From assembly GCF_019844075.1 (NCBI RefSeq), contig NZ_CP081964.1:1426001-1490000 (forward strand): DNA of 64,000 nucleotides, in the 5' to 3' direction. The translations under genes were made by a program, and so were the position numbers. Below, in pieces: positions 51,027 to 60,205 of the stretch. Origin of the DNA: Curtobacterium sp. TC1. Its GTDB lineage: Bacteria > Actinomycetota > Actinomycetes > Actinomycetales > Microbacteriaceae. Positions within the stretch are counted from its first letter, which is position 1, and every line of letters starts with the position of its first letter. The notes under the pieces are model-generated. The model saw nothing but the letters and a program-made list of their open reading frames with translations. It was not told where the DNA came from and ran no database searches.

Positions 51027-51512
51027 GTGATCTCCACACCTCGCCCCGGTGTCCGCCCGACCGTGTCCGACGACGGGCCACAACGTCAGCTCACCGACCG
51101 AGCGACCCCGGAGCGGTGGGGACGACTCGTCGCGAACGCCCTGGCACTACCGGACGTCGTCGAGGGGCACAGTCGGGTCTCGCCGGCGTCGTCGCGCGCA
51201 CTGTTCCTCCGCGACCGTGCCGACCACGTCGTGCCGTGGACGTCGCTCGCTCCCGAGGGGCGCCTCGAACCCGTGCACCTGCACGGTGTCGACGACACCT
51301 CGGTGCACCTGTGCCTGCCGGCGGCTCGTGGCGTCGAGCTCACCGCTCTCGGGTGGGCGACCCCCCATCAGTACGAGGACCACGGCACCGAGTTCCTCGT
51401 CTACGGGCCGCGCGACGACCACGAGGTGGACGTCGTGCTCGCGATCATCGCGGAGAGCCTGGCCTTCGCCCGCGACCCCGGCGACGAACAGCCCGGACAC
51501 GGCCCGGTCTGA
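51027..51512 (+). CDS. luciferase-domain (DUF5519) family protein
   Basis: A 161-residue protein matching the DUF5519 'luciferase domain' pattern: GHSRVSPASSRALFL, LEPVHLHGVDDTSVHLCLPAARGVEL, ALGWATPHQYEDHGTEFLVYGPRDDHEVDVVLAIIAESLAFA. The family is known from actinobacterial genomes but its biochemical role is not settled; the name comes from a C-terminal part of a bacterial luciferase-linked protein. A start at GTG 51063 is also possible. It lies 26 bases before the isochorismatase gene, so an operon is likely. Confidence 0.7.
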   Translation: MISTPRPGVRPTVSDDGPQRQLTDRATPERWGRLVANALALPDVVEGHSRVSPASSRALFLRDRADHVVPWTSLAPEGRLEPVHLHGVDDTSVHLCLPAARGVELTALGWATPHQYEDHGTEFLVYGPRDDHEVDVVLAIIAESLAFARDPGDEQPGHGPV

Positions 51513-51538
51513 GGCCCGCGGCACGCCATACTGACCGC

Positions 51539-52081
51539 ATGACCCGCGCGCTGCTCCTCGTCGACATCCAGCTGGACTACTTCCCGGGCGGGGCGTTCCC
51601 CCTCGTCGAACCCGAGGCTGCTGCGGCCGCGGCCCGTGCGGTGCTCGACTCCTTCCGCGCTGCCGGCGACCTGGTGGTGCACGTGTTCCACGTGTCCACC
51701 GATCCCGACGCCACGTTCTTCGTGCCGGGCATGCCGGGACTCGACTTCCACCCGTCGGTCGTGCCCGTCGACGGCGAGCCGGTCCTCGAGAAGCACGCAC
51801 CGAACAGCTTCATCGGCACCGGACTCCAGGAACTGCTGACCGACGCCGGAGTCGACGAGGTCACCATCGTCGGCATGATGAGCAGCATGTGCATCGACTC
51901 GACGACCCGGGCCGCGCACGAGCTCGGCTTCACGGCGACCGTCGTCGCCGACGCGTGCGCGGCGCCGGACCTGACCTCTGGGGGCGTCACCGTCCCGGGC
52001 GCGAGCGTCCACGCCGCCTTCATGGCGGCGCTCGACGGCAGCTTCGCGACCGTCACGACGAGCGACGCGCTCAACCGCTGA
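51539..52081 (+). CDS. isochorismatase-fold cysteine hydrolase
   Basis: A 180-residue isochorismatase-like hydrolase with the full catalytic set: Asp9 (LLLVDIQLDYF), Lys85 (LEKHAPNSF) and Cys118 (GMMSSMCIDSTTRAAHELGF), where the cis-peptide before Cys is usual. A real Cys makes it a nicotinamidase/N-carbamoylsarcosine amidase-type amidohydrolase rather than a true isochorismatase. Substrate likely a small amide. Repeat R7 lies 40 bases after the stop. Confidence 0.9.
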   Translation: MTRALLLVDIQLDYFPGGAFPLVEPEAAAAAARAVLDSFRAAGDLVVHVFHVSTDPDATFFVPGMPGLDFHPSVVPVDGEPVLEKHAPNSFIGTGLQELLTDAGVDEVTIVGMMSSMCIDSTTRAAHELGFTATVVADACAAPDLTSGGVTVPGASVHAAFMAALDGSFATVTTSDALNR

Positions 52082-52121
52082 CGTCCGCAGGGCGCGTTCG
52101 GGGCCCTGAGACCAGGGCGGA

Positions 52122-52167
52122 GCGGACGGGAGGCCCGTGGCGGCCCCGCCCCGCGCCTCCCGTCCGC
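52122..52167. repeat. palindromic repeat R7
   Basis: GCGGACGGGAGGC (52122-52134) and GCCTCCCGTCCGC (52155-52167), a 13-bp stem after the isochorismatase-type gene. The loop is GC-rich. Confidence 0.85.
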
Positions 52168-52237
52168 CAGTCGGCTCAGTTGAGGATCTCGCCGCGCGCA
52201 CGAGCATCCCTCGCGCACGTTCCGTGACGGGAATACT

Positions 52238-52248
52238 CCCACTGTGGG
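52238..52248. promoter_or_regulatory. PadR operator candidate, CCCAC-T-GTGGG
   Basis: A perfect 5-1-5 inverted repeat flanked by ATACT and TATAT, ending 14 bases before the PadR ATG; TATGCT at 52251-52256 may be the -10 box, so binding would block transcription. Confidence 0.65.
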
Positions 52249-52262
52249 TATATGCTCTGGCC

Positions 52263-52610
52263 ATGAGCAGTGGGGAACTCCGCGAACCCGTCTTCTGGAT
52301 CCTGACCAGCCTGACGGGCGGTCGACAGCACGGGTACGCGATCATCCAGGCGGTGTCCGACCTGTCCGAAGGCCGCGTCGCACTCGCGGTCACCACGTTG
52401 TACGCGTCGCTCGAGCGTCTCCAGAAGGACGGGCTGGTCCAGGGCGACGGTGACGAGGTCGTCAGCGGTCGACTCCGGCGCTACTTCGCGATCACGACCG
52501 AGGGCGAGCAGCGGCTGGCCGACGAAGCCGCACGGCTGGACGCGAAGCTGCGCGTCCTCCGCACCCGACTCGGGCGTGCGACGACGGCGACGGCCGGGGG
52601 AGCGGCATGA
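52263..52610 (+). CDS. PadR-family transcriptional regulator
   Basis: A 115-residue winged helix-turn-helix regulator of the PadR type: ELREPVFWILTSLTGGRQHGYAIIQAVSDLSEGRVALAVTTLYASLERLQKDGLV, then RYFAITTEGEQRL. It is a short (class II) PadR, usual for control of an adjacent ABC transporter. Its stop overlaps the next gene's start (ATGA). It probably represses the membrane-protein/ABC operon downstream. Confidence 0.92.
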   Translation: MSSGELREPVFWILTSLTGGRQHGYAIIQAVSDLSEGRVALAVTTLYASLERLQKDGLVQGDGDEVVSGRLRRYFAITTEGEQRLADEAARLDAKLRVLRTRLGRATTATAGGAA

Positions 52611-53590
52611 CCGCCCAGCGGAGCGGATCCCCGCTCGAAGACCGGTACCGCCGGCTCACGAGGTGGTACCCGCGCACGTGGCGAGCAGCGAACGAAGACG
52701 CCTTCGTCGGGACGCTCCTCGACGTCGCGGACGCCGAGGGCCGTGCCGCTCCGACGCGACAGGAGCGGCTGGACATCGTCGGGCACGCGGTCTCCGGACG
52801 GTTGGACCGGATCGTCGTGCCGCACGTCCGCGACGCGGGCAGCACGATCGCCCTCACCATGGGCACCGGCTTCGCGCTCGCCGAGTTCCTCGTCAGCAGC
52901 TGGGCGCCGTGGATCCACGGCAACCCGGTGCCGGAGTCGCTGGTGCAGGTCGGGCCGTTCCGCGACACCGGCTTCGTGTTCGCCGCGCTCTGGCTCGTCG
53001 CCCTCGCCGCGGCACTCGCGGGTCGGTGGGCGGTCGGGCGGATCGCGCTGGCCGTCTGCATCCTCGCTGCCGTCGTGACCCCGTACTGGTTCGCCCGGTT
53101 CCCGGGGGTCTGGAGCGTCGACCGCGGCACGCTCGCCCTCTTCGCGGCGTGCGCGGTCGTCGCCCTCGTCGGTCGACCGTTGCGCAGCCACCACACCGCA
53201 GCAGCCGCGGTCGGGTGGTTCCTGCTCGGCGTCGCGAGCTACGGCAGCGTCGTCCACCTGACGGGGGCGTGGCTGACCAGCCGGAGCCTGTGGGACGGCA
53301 ACCTGTGGGCCTGGTACGCCGTCGGGGCGATCGAGGTCGTGGCCGTCGGGTTCGCGGTGGCGCGCCTCTGGACGGTCGTCTTCACGATCACGCTCGGCCT
53401 GACTCCGTACATCCTCACGGTCGTCGGCAACGAGTTGCGCGGGATCCTGTCCGAGAGCGGCTCCGCGGGCGTCATCGCCGCTCCAGTAGCGCTGGGACTG
53501 CTGCTGCTCGTCCTGCACAGCAGCGGCAAGCTCGAGCTCACCGACCAGACACGGCGCCGGGTCGAGCGAATCCGACCCCCGCGCACCTGA
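52607..53590 (+). CDS. membrane protein of the PadR-ABC operon
   Basis: A 327-residue protein with a soluble start (YRRLTRWYPRTWRAANEDAFVGTLLDVADAEGR, a stretch typical of permease-associated proteins in PadR operons) and about six to seven membrane helices from residue 90 on. It has no recognisable transporter motif; similar PadR-linked proteins are thought to sense or stabilise the transporter. Overlaps PadR by 4 bases; the ABC ATPase starts 57 bases later. Confidence 0.7.
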   Translation: MTAQRSGSPLEDRYRRLTRWYPRTWRAANEDAFVGTLLDVADAEGRAAPTRQERLDIVGHAVSGRLDRIVVPHVRDAGSTIALTMGTGFALAEFLVSSWAPWIHGNPVPESLVQVGPFRDTGFVFAALWLVALAAALAGRWAVGRIALAVCILAAVVTPYWFARFPGVWSVDRGTLALFAACAVVALVGRPLRSHHTAAAAVGWFLLGVASYGSVVHLTGAWLTSRSLWDGNLWAWYAVGAIEVVAVGFAVARLWTVVFTITLGLTPYILTVVGNELRGILSESGSAGVIAAPVALGLLLLVLHSSGKLELTDQTRRRVERIRPPRT

Positions 53591-53646
53591 CACATCCCCC
53601 TTCCGGCGGACGCGCCACCGGACACCGCTGCAATAGCGTGGCCGCC

Positions 53647-54579
53647 GTGATCGAAGTCAGCCACCTCACCAAACAGTACGGTCCGAAGACCGCCGTGGAC
53701 GACGTCTCGTTCGTCGTCCGACCCGGCAGTGTGACCGGCTTCCTGGGGCCGAACGGTGCCGGGAAGTCCACCACGATGCGCATGATCATGGGCCTCGACC
53801 GGCCCACCGCGGGGAGCGCGACGGTGAACGGCCAGCCGTACACGACGTTCCGCGACCCGCTCCGACAGGTCGGCGCCCTGCTCGAGGCGAAGGCGGTCCA
53901 CTCGGGCCGCAGCGCCTACAACCACCTGCTCTCGCTCGCGGCGACCCACGGCATCCCGAAGGCCCGCGTGCACGAGGTCATCGACATGACCGGCCTCGAG
54001 TCGGTCGCGAAGAAGCGCGTCGGCGGGTTCTCGCTCGGCATGGGGCAGCGCCTGGGAATCGCTGCCGCACTGCTCGGCGACCCGAAGACCCTGATCCTCG
54101 ACGAGCCCGTCAACGGTCTCGACCCCGACGGCGTGCTGTGGGTCAGGCAGCTCGCCCGGCGGATGGCCGCCGACGGCCGCACCGTGTTCCTGTCCAGCCA
54201 CCTGATGAGCGAGATGGCGCAGACCGCTGACCGCGTGGTCGTACTCGGTCGCGGCAAGGTCCTGGCGGACGCCCCGATCGCCGAGTTCGTCGCCGGCGGG
54301 GGAGCCGCTCCCGGCGCCGCCGGCGGTGGCAGCCGGGTCATCGTCCGGACGCCGTCGCCCGACCAGCTGTTCCAGGCCATCGGCCCGAACGCGACCGTCA
54401 CCCCGCGCGAGGACGGCACCTTCCTGGTCGTCGGTCCCGACGCACCGACGGTCGGCACCATCGCCGCCCAGGCCGGTGTCGTCCTGCACGAACTCACCCC
54501 GACCGGCGCGAGCCTGGAGGAGGCCTACATGGCCCTCACCCGCGACGACGTCGAGTACCGATCGGAGGGCACCCGATGA
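53647..54579 (+). CDS. ABC transporter ATP-binding protein, DrrA/CcmA type
   Basis: A 310-residue ATPase: Walker A GPNGAGKSTTMR, Q-loop region, signature FSLGMGQRLGIAAAL, Walker B LILDEPVNGLDPDG, and the switch His in SSHLMSEMA. After residue ~220 is a Gly/Ala-rich linker and a C-terminal domain (VIVRTPSPDQLFQAI...GASLEEAYMALTRD) as in DrrA-type drug exporters and Bcr/ABC-2 systems. GTG start at 53647 (53638 is also possible). Overlaps the permease by 4 bases. Confidence 0.93.
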   Translation: MIEVSHLTKQYGPKTAVDDVSFVVRPGSVTGFLGPNGAGKSTTMRMIMGLDRPTAGSATVNGQPYTTFRDPLRQVGALLEAKAVHSGRSAYNHLLSLAATHGIPKARVHEVIDMTGLESVAKKRVGGFSLGMGQRLGIAAALLGDPKTLILDEPVNGLDPDGVLWVRQLARRMAADGRTVFLSSHLMSEMAQTADRVVVLGRGKVLADAPIAEFVAGGGAAPGAAGGGSRVIVRTPSPDQLFQAIGPNATVTPREDGTFLVVGPDAPTVGTIAAQAGVVLHELTPTGASLEEAYMALTRDDVEYRSEGTR

Positions 54580-55442
54580 GCGCCACCACCCCGCCCGTCA
54601 CCCGGGCACACTCGGCTTCCGTGCCGGACTCGGTCCGCCTGTCGTTCCCACACCTGGTCCGCAGTGAGTGGATCAAGCTCCGCAGCATCCGGTCGACGAT
54701 CTGGTGCTACGCGATCCTGGTCGTGTTGACGATCGGCATGGCGGCGCTGCTCGGCGCCTTCGTGGTCGTGCCGGAGAACGCTCCGCAGTCCGTCATGAAC
54801 GCCAACTTCGTGAGCATCAACACCACCGGCGTCTCGCTCAGCGCGCTCGTCGTCGGTGTGCTCGGCGTCCTGATCATCACCGGCGAGTACGGCACCGGTC
54901 AGGTCCGCTCGACCTTCACGGCTGACCCGCGGCGTACGGGCGTGATCCTCGCGAAGGCGACCGTCCTCGCGCTGACGACCTTCGTCGTGAGCGTGGTGTC
55001 GACGTGGATCGGCGTGCTCCTGTCGGCGCTGTTGCTGTCCTCCGACGGCACGACCGCACAGATCGGCGACCCGTCGGTGTTCATGCCGATCCTCGGTTCG
55101 TCGGTCTACGTGACGCTGCTCGCACTGCTCGCCTACGGCATCGGTCTGCTGGTCCGGTCCAGTGCCGGTGGCATCGCGATCACGCTCGGCATCCTGCTCG
55201 TCCTGCCGGTGATCTTGTCGCTGGTCGCGGGTCTGTTGAACGCCGACTGGGTCGGTGACGTGTTCCGGTTCCTGCCCGACCAGGCAGGGAGCCAGCTCTT
55301 CGCGTACTCGTCCTCGGGCGCGGAGGCCGGACCGACGAGCGGTGTCGTCCTGAACGGCTGGGGCGGATTCGGTGTCCTGGCGGGCGAGGTCCTGGTCGTG
55401 GGTGCGCTCGCGCTGACGGTCGCACGTCGGCGCGACGTCTGA
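54576..55442 (+). CDS. ABC-2 family transporter permease
   Basis: A 288-residue ABC-2 permease with a soluble start (PHLVRSEWIKLRSIRSTIWCY is the coupling helix) and six membrane helices at about residues 46-68, 92-108, 125-148, 170-190, 195-215 and 265-283. The EWIKLRSxRST motif is standard for actinobacterial drug/antibiotic exporters. It is the last gene of the PadR operon and is followed by a terminator hairpin. Confidence 0.88.
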   Translation: MSATTPPVTRAHSASVPDSVRLSFPHLVRSEWIKLRSIRSTIWCYAILVVLTIGMAALLGAFVVVPENAPQSVMNANFVSINTTGVSLSALVVGVLGVLIITGEYGTGQVRSTFTADPRRTGVILAKATVLALTTFVVSVVSTWIGVLLSALLLSSDGTTAQIGDPSVFMPILGSSVYVTLLALLAYGIGLLVRSSAGGIAITLGILLVLPVILSLVAGLLNADWVGDVFRFLPDQAGSQLFAYSSSGAEAGPTSGVVLNGWGGFGVLAGEVLVVGALALTVARRRDV

Positions 55443-55467
55443 CCCGAACAACCGCACGTGCGTTCTG

Positions 55468-55503
55468 CGACGTCCCACCTGTCGATCGACGGGTGGGACG
55501 TCG
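55468..55503. terminator. strong hairpin terminator
   Basis: CGACGTCCCACC and GGTGGGACGTCG pair perfectly over 12 bp around a loop that itself contains GTCGATCGAC. It lies 25 bases after the ABC-2 permease stop and is followed by TTCGTTG. Confidence 0.8.
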
Positions 55504-55551
55504 TTCGTTGCGCACGCATCGACCGACCCACGGCGTCGCTAGGCTCGCACC

Positions 55552-56031
55552 GTGCGACACCTCCCCGCCCTGGTCCTGCCGGCGCTCGCCGTCGTGGCCC
55601 TGCTCGCCGGCTGCACGTCGGGGCCGCCCGTCGATGAACAGGCCCTCGCCAAGTGGAAGACGCAGCAGGAGGCGAGGACCGAGACCGAGGACGCGGTCCT
55701 CGGGGTGCTGAGCGCCGACACGAGCCCCGGCGACGAGGACCCGGCCCACCTCGAGCCAGGCGTCCGCGTGCAGTTCCCGGACTCGCGGACGATCGACCAC
55801 CTCGAGTTCTCCTGCTACGGCAACGGGCACATGCGCGGCATCGTGCGGACGGTGTCGGCGCGCGGATCGCAGAGCATCGAACTCGATCCGATGTCCTGCA
55901 CGGACAGCCCGCACCAGATCGAGCTGTCGTCGAGCAAGGCCGTCGACAGCGTCGCGTTCAACGACTTCGACAGCGACCGGCCGAGCGCCTGGCGACTCGT
56001 CATCATCGGTCCAGGCCCCTCGGGGGAATGA
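55552..56031 (+). CDS. lipoprotein of unknown function
   Basis: A 159-residue lipoprotein: GTG start, hydrophobic core ALVLPALAVVALLAG and lipobox LLAGC (Cys20). Mature part is acidic with one Cys pair (SCYGNGH, MSCTDS). It shows a plan like the other small lipoproteins in this window. It ends at TGA, immediately abutting the stop of the convergent RibD-like gene. Confidence 0.7.
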   Translation: MRHLPALVLPALAVVALLAGCTSGPPVDEQALAKWKTQQEARTETEDAVLGVLSADTSPGDEDPAHLEPGVRVQFPDSRTIDHLEFSCYGNGHMRGIVRTVSARGSQSIELDPMSCTDSPHQIELSSSKAVDSVAFNDFDSDRPSAWRLVIIGPGPSGE

Positions 56032-56631
56032 CTACCGCAGCACCTGGTAGCGGTGCAGCGTGACCCCGTTGTGGTACTCCCGCTGCTCGAGCAGGTCCAG
56101 CAGCACCGGCGGCCGTCCACCCGAGGCCGGCGGATCGAACAGCGGACGGCCGGCGCCGAGCACCGCGGGGTGCGTGTAGAGCAGGAGCTCGTCGAGCAGC
56201 CCCGCGTCGAGCAACTGCGTCGCGAGGTTCGGGCCGCCGACGCCGATGTCGCCCTCGGACTCCTCGCGCAGGACGGCGAGCTGCGCGATCGCGTCGTCGC
56301 CGCCGATGATCCGCGTGTTGTGGTCGGCGCTGGTCCGGGTGCGTGAGACCAGGATCTTCGGCTGGTCGGTCCAGATCTCGCCGTACTCGCGCATGAACGC
56401 CGGCATCGACCCGTCGGTGCGGGCGTCCGGCCAGAACGGGTCCATCACGTCGCGGACGACCCGGCCCTCGACGGACAGGGTCAACGCGGCGGCGCGGGCG
56501 TTGAACTCGCGGTGCAGCGGCTCGTCGATCCGCATCCACTCGGGTCCAGCGACGTCGCCGAGTTCTCCCTCGTCGCGCTCGACGAAGCCGTCGATCGACA
56601 CGTTCATCCAGTACACGAACCTCGCGGGCAT
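56032..56631 (-). CDS. dihydrofolate-reductase/RibD-C family protein
   Basis: A 199-residue protein of the RibD C-terminal/DHFR-like fold: FVYWMNVSIDGFVERDEGELG start, EGRVVRDVMDPFWPD, and GDIGVGGPNLATQLLDAGLLDELLLYTHPAVLGAGRPLFD. The GGP-containing loop binds NADPH. The family reduces pyrimidine or pteridine-like substrates; many members are of unknown specificity. AAGGAG precedes the ATG. Stops of the two convergent genes touch. Confidence 0.87.
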   Translation of the reverse strand: MPARFVYWMNVSIDGFVERDEGELGDVAGPEWMRIDEPLHREFNARAAALTLSVEGRVVRDVMDPFWPDARTDGSMPAFMREYGEIWTDQPKILVSRTRTSADHNTRIIGGDDAIAQLAVLREESEGDIGVGGPNLATQLLDAGLLDELLLYTHPAVLGAGRPLFDPPASGGRPPVLLDLLEQREYHNGVTLHRYQVLR

Positions 56632-56737
56632 CGCTGACTCCTTCGTCGCGCGGAACCGGACGGAACCGGCCCGGTCCGCTGCCCGCGAGCGTACGCTCGC
56701 GCACGCAGCCCTTCCTCGACGATGAGAGCAGGACCCC

Positions 56738-58636
56738 GTGCGCCGAACAGTCGCAACCATCCTCGCCGTCGCGGCGCTCACGGCGGTCGCGGCCACGGGC
56801 CTCCCGGTCGGCGCCGCCGCAGCGTCCGCGCCCGTGGCGGACCGGACCACCGGACGCACCAGCGCAGGACACGGCACCGCCGCGCCGACGCACCGGAACC
56901 CGGTCGCGCTCAGCCTGCCCGATGGCGAGACGGCGGCGAGCTGCGCCGACCCGACCGCGATCCGCGGGGTCGGACGTGACCGCAACTGGTACCTGTACTG
57001 CACGACCGACGCGCTGACGGCGACGGAGCAGAACGCCGACGGATCGCTCGTGCAGCACGGCGTGCCGACGTACCGGTCGACCGACCTGACGCACTGGACG
57101 TACGTCAACGACGCGTTCCCGACACGACCGGCGTGGGTCGGGGCCGCCAACGGCATCTGGGCACCGGACGTCGTGTACCGCGCGGGCGAGCGTGGTCGTC
57201 CCGGCACCTGGTACCTGTACTACGCCGCGTCGGACACGCCCTCGGCATCGGCAGCGACCGGCGGGGGATCAGCGGTCGGCGTCGCGACGAGCTCGAGCCC
57301 GACCGGTCCGTGGACGGACTCCGGAGGCCCCGTCGTCGCTCCGCAGGCGGCCGCGAACGGCACCGGGCAGCGATGGGCGTTCGACCCCGAGGTCATCACC
57401 GACAAGGGCACCACGTACCTGTACTTCGGCAGCTACTTCGGTGGCGTCAACGTCCGCACCCTCAGCGCCGACGGACTCCGGTCGGACCCCGCGAGCGAAC
57501 GGCAGATCGCGATCGACAACCGGTACGAGGGCGCGTACCTGATGCGCCACGACGGCTGGTGGTACTTCACGGGCTCCGCCACGAACTGCTGCAACGGCGC
57601 ACTCACCGGGTACGGCGTCTTCGTCGCACGGTCGCGCAGCCCACTCGGACCCTTCACCGACCAGGACGGTGTCGCGATCACGAGCACCCGGGTCGGCGGG
57701 ACACCGTTGCTCGCGCAGAACGGCAACCGCTGGGTCGGCACCGGGCACAACACGGTGGTCACCGACCTCGCCGGCCAGGACTGGATCATCTACCACGCGG
57801 TCGACCGCGGCGACCCGTACTACGCCGGGCAGCCGACGTACACGAAGCGGCCGGCGCTCATCGACCCGCTCGACTGGCGGCACGGCTGGCCCGTCGTACG
57901 CGGGGGTGCGGGTCCGTCTGACACGGTGCTGCCGGGGCCGGTCGCGCAGCCGGGGCAGCGTGCGACCTACCGGGCGACCACTGCACCGGTCGACGTGCCC
58001 GGACGGACCATCCGCGCGTTGTCGACGTCGTTCGACGGGAGCACGCTCCCCGCGGCGCTCAGCTGGACCCGCGAACCCGACCGCTCGACCTGGACCGTCG
58101 GCAGCGGCACGTTCCGCTGGCAGACGCAGGACGCCGACATCCACCCACCGGCGACGCCGCTCGCCTCCGTGCTGTCCGAACCGGCGCCGCGTGGCGACTA
58201 CGTGCTGCAGACGACCGTCGCGGTGGACACCCCCGCCACCGGCGACGGCAAGAACTACGTGCAGGGCGGACTGATCGTGTGGGGCGACGACGGCAACTAC
58301 GTCCGGCTCACGTCGAACTCGATCTTCAACACCCGGCAGACGGAGTTCGGCAAGCAGGTGGCCGGGCAACCGGCCGGGGCGCCGAGCTACGGCAACACGG
58401 TCGTGGGTCCGGTCGGGGACACCACCACGCTCCGGATCGTGCACCGGTCCGTCGGCGGGGAGCACCGGTACACGGCGTACACGAGTGTCGACGGGCGGCA
58501 CTTCGTCCGAGGCGGGACCTGGACGGCGGACCTCGGCAGCGCCCCGAGGGTCGGGCTCATCTCACTCGGCGGCGCCGGGTTCACGAGCACGTTCGACGAC
58601 CTGCGGGTGAGCACGGTGGCGACGCACCGGCGGTGA
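56738..58636 (+). CDS. secreted GH43-family arabinan hydrolase
   Basis: A 632-residue exported glycoside hydrolase. Signal peptide (residues 1-30, cleavage near GAAAAS), then a five-bladed beta-propeller of GH43 (residues about 50-370) with the catalytic base Asp71 (CADPTAI), the general acid Glu264 (YEGAYL) and a third acidic residue, probably Asp216 (FDPEVI). A C-terminal beta-sandwich (about 420-625) resembles the DUF1349/GH43-associated domain. Expected role: release of arabinose or arabino-oligosaccharides from plant cell-wall arabinan outside the cell. GTG start after AGAGCAGGA. Confidence 0.9.
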   Translation: MRRTVATILAVAALTAVAATGLPVGAAAASAPVADRTTGRTSAGHGTAAPTHRNPVALSLPDGETAASCADPTAIRGVGRDRNWYLYCTTDALTATEQNADGSLVQHGVPTYRSTDLTHWTYVNDAFPTRPAWVGAANGIWAPDVVYRAGERGRPGTWYLYYAASDTPSASAATGGGSAVGVATSSSPTGPWTDSGGPVVAPQAAANGTGQRWAFDPEVITDKGTTYLYFGSYFGGVNVRTLSADGLRSDPASERQIAIDNRYEGAYLMRHDGWWYFTGSATNCCNGALTGYGVFVARSRSPLGPFTDQDGVAITSTRVGGTPLLAQNGNRWVGTGHNTVVTDLAGQDWIIYHAVDRGDPYYAGQPTYTKRPALIDPLDWRHGWPVVRGGAGPSDTVLPGPVAQPGQRATYRATTAPVDVPGRTIRALSTSFDGSTLPAALSWTREPDRSTWTVGSGTFRWQTQDADIHPPATPLASVLSEPAPRGDYVLQTTVAVDTPATGDGKNYVQGGLIVWGDDGNYVRLTSNSIFNTRQTEFGKQVAGQPAGAPSYGNTVVGPVGDTTTLRIVHRSVGGEHRYTAYTSVDGRHFVRGGTWTADLGSAPRVGLISLGGAGFTSTFDDLRVSTVATHRR

Positions 58637-58753
58637 CGGGCTACCGAGCCTGGTGCGCCGACGCCGTCCATCCGGAGAACGCCGCGGGCCACCACGATCC
58701 CCGTCGGGATGGGAAGATGCACCGACGCCTGCCCGCACCGAGAACGAGGTTCG

Positions 58754-60190
58754 ATGAGTCCGACCGAGGACCCCCAGTCCGCGGCCCCACTGCTCGACGG
58801 GCGCTACCGACTCGAACACGCCATCGGCCAGGGCGGCATGTCCGTCGTGTACCGCGGCATCGACGAGAGCCTGCACCGCCCCGTCGCCGTCAAGGTGTTC
58901 CACGCCGGCACCGTCGACATCGCCCGGCAAGAGGCGGAGCTCGGCGTGCTCGCTTCGCTCGAGCACCACAACCTGGTCAGCCTGCTCGACACCGGGGTCG
59001 TGACCGGCCACGACGGTACCCACCAGCGCTACCTCGTGATGGCACTCGTCGTCGGACAGGACCTCGAGGAACGCCTCGCCGTCGGCCCACTCGCCTCCCG
59101 CCACATCGCCGAGATCGGCTACGACATGGCCGAGGCGCTGCACTACATCCACAGCCACGGCGTGGTGCACCGCGACATCAAGCCGTCGAACATCCTGCTC
59201 GTCGACTACGGCAACGACTCCGACCGTGCCCGTGCACGCCTCACCGACTTCGGCATCGCGCTCGCCGCGGGCGTCGAGCGGCTGACCGCCGACGGCGTCA
59301 CCACGGGCACCGCCGCCTACCTCAGCCCGGAGCAGGCCCGAGGCGGCGACGTCGGCGCCCCGAGCGACGTGTACTCACTCGGACTCGTGCTGCTGCAGTG
59401 CTTCACCCGGCGCCGGGAGTTCCCCGGGTCGCTCGTCGAGTCCGCCGTCGCCCGGCTGTCCCGCGACCCGGTCGTCCCCGAACCCCTGCCCGAGCACTGG
59501 AAGCAGCTGCTCCGCGCGATGACCGCACAGGACCCGTCCGTACGCCCCGCCGGTGCCGAACTCGTGACGCTGCTGCGCGACGTCGTCATCGCCGAGACCG
59601 CCGGTACCGACCACGTCGTGGACACCTCGGCGTCGGGTCCCGCCGCCGCTGCCGATGCTCCGCGTGCCGACGCCGACACGGCCCGCCCGGCGACGCTCGA
59701 CACACTGCCCGACGAGGCCCTGCACCGCACCACCGCGATGGCCGCCCGCCTGTTCGACGCCCCGATCGCCCTGGTCGAGGTGCTCGACGAGGACCGCGCC
59801 TGGTCGCAGTCGTACATCGCCGAGGGCGTCGACGAAGCAGCGCGCAACATCAACTTCGGCAACGGCTTCGCGCCCGTCGCGGTCCCCGTCGTCATCCCGG
59901 ACGGGTCGATCCACCCGGACATGCAGCACAGCCCGCTCGTCACCGGCGCGCTCGGCATCAGGTTCTACGTGAGCGTGCCGCTCGTGCGGCACGATGGCGT
60001 CCCGATCGGCACCCTCGCGGTGCTCGACACGAAGCCGCGGCAGGCGACCGAAGCCGACCTGGCGAACCTGCACGACCTCGCCGCCCTCGCGGTCACGCAG
60101 CTCGAGCTCCGGCAGGAGTCGCTCCGCACCACGAGTGACTCCCTGCCGGTCGCGCAGGTGACGGGGCAGCAGGAGCGCGCGCGGCCCTAG
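58754..60190 (+). CDS. soluble serine/threonine kinase with C-terminal GAF-like domain
   Basis: A 478-residue protein. The N-terminal kinase (residues about 18-285) has the Gly loop GQGGMSVV, catalytic Lys47 (AVKVF), HRDIKPSN (Asp141), DFG (165-167) and the SPEQARG substrate-segment. Residues about 330-465 form a GAF-like sensor (LFDAPIALVEVLDEDRAW, NFGNGFAPVAV, FYVSVPLVRHDGVPIGTLAVLDTKPRQ). It has no membrane helix and no PASTA repeats, unlike the PknB type. The ATG at 58754 has GAGG upstream. The ligand that GAF senses is unknown. Confidence 0.92.
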   Translation: MSPTEDPQSAAPLLDGRYRLEHAIGQGGMSVVYRGIDESLHRPVAVKVFHAGTVDIARQEAELGVLASLEHHNLVSLLDTGVVTGHDGTHQRYLVMALVVGQDLEERLAVGPLASRHIAEIGYDMAEALHYIHSHGVVHRDIKPSNILLVDYGNDSDRARARLTDFGIALAAGVERLTADGVTTGTAAYLSPEQARGGDVGAPSDVYSLGLVLLQCFTRRREFPGSLVESAVARLSRDPVVPEPLPEHWKQLLRAMTAQDPSVRPAGAELVTLLRDVVIAETAGTDHVVDTSASGPAAAADAPRADADTARPATLDTLPDEALHRTTAMAARLFDAPIALVEVLDEDRAWSQSYIAEGVDEAARNINFGNGFAPVAVPVVIPDGSIHPDMQHSPLVTGALGIRFYVSVPLVRHDGVPIGTLAVLDTKPRQATEADLANLHDLAALAVTQLELRQESLRTTSDSLPVAQVTGQQERARP

Positions 60191-60205
60191 ACGGTCGCCG
60201 CCGAC

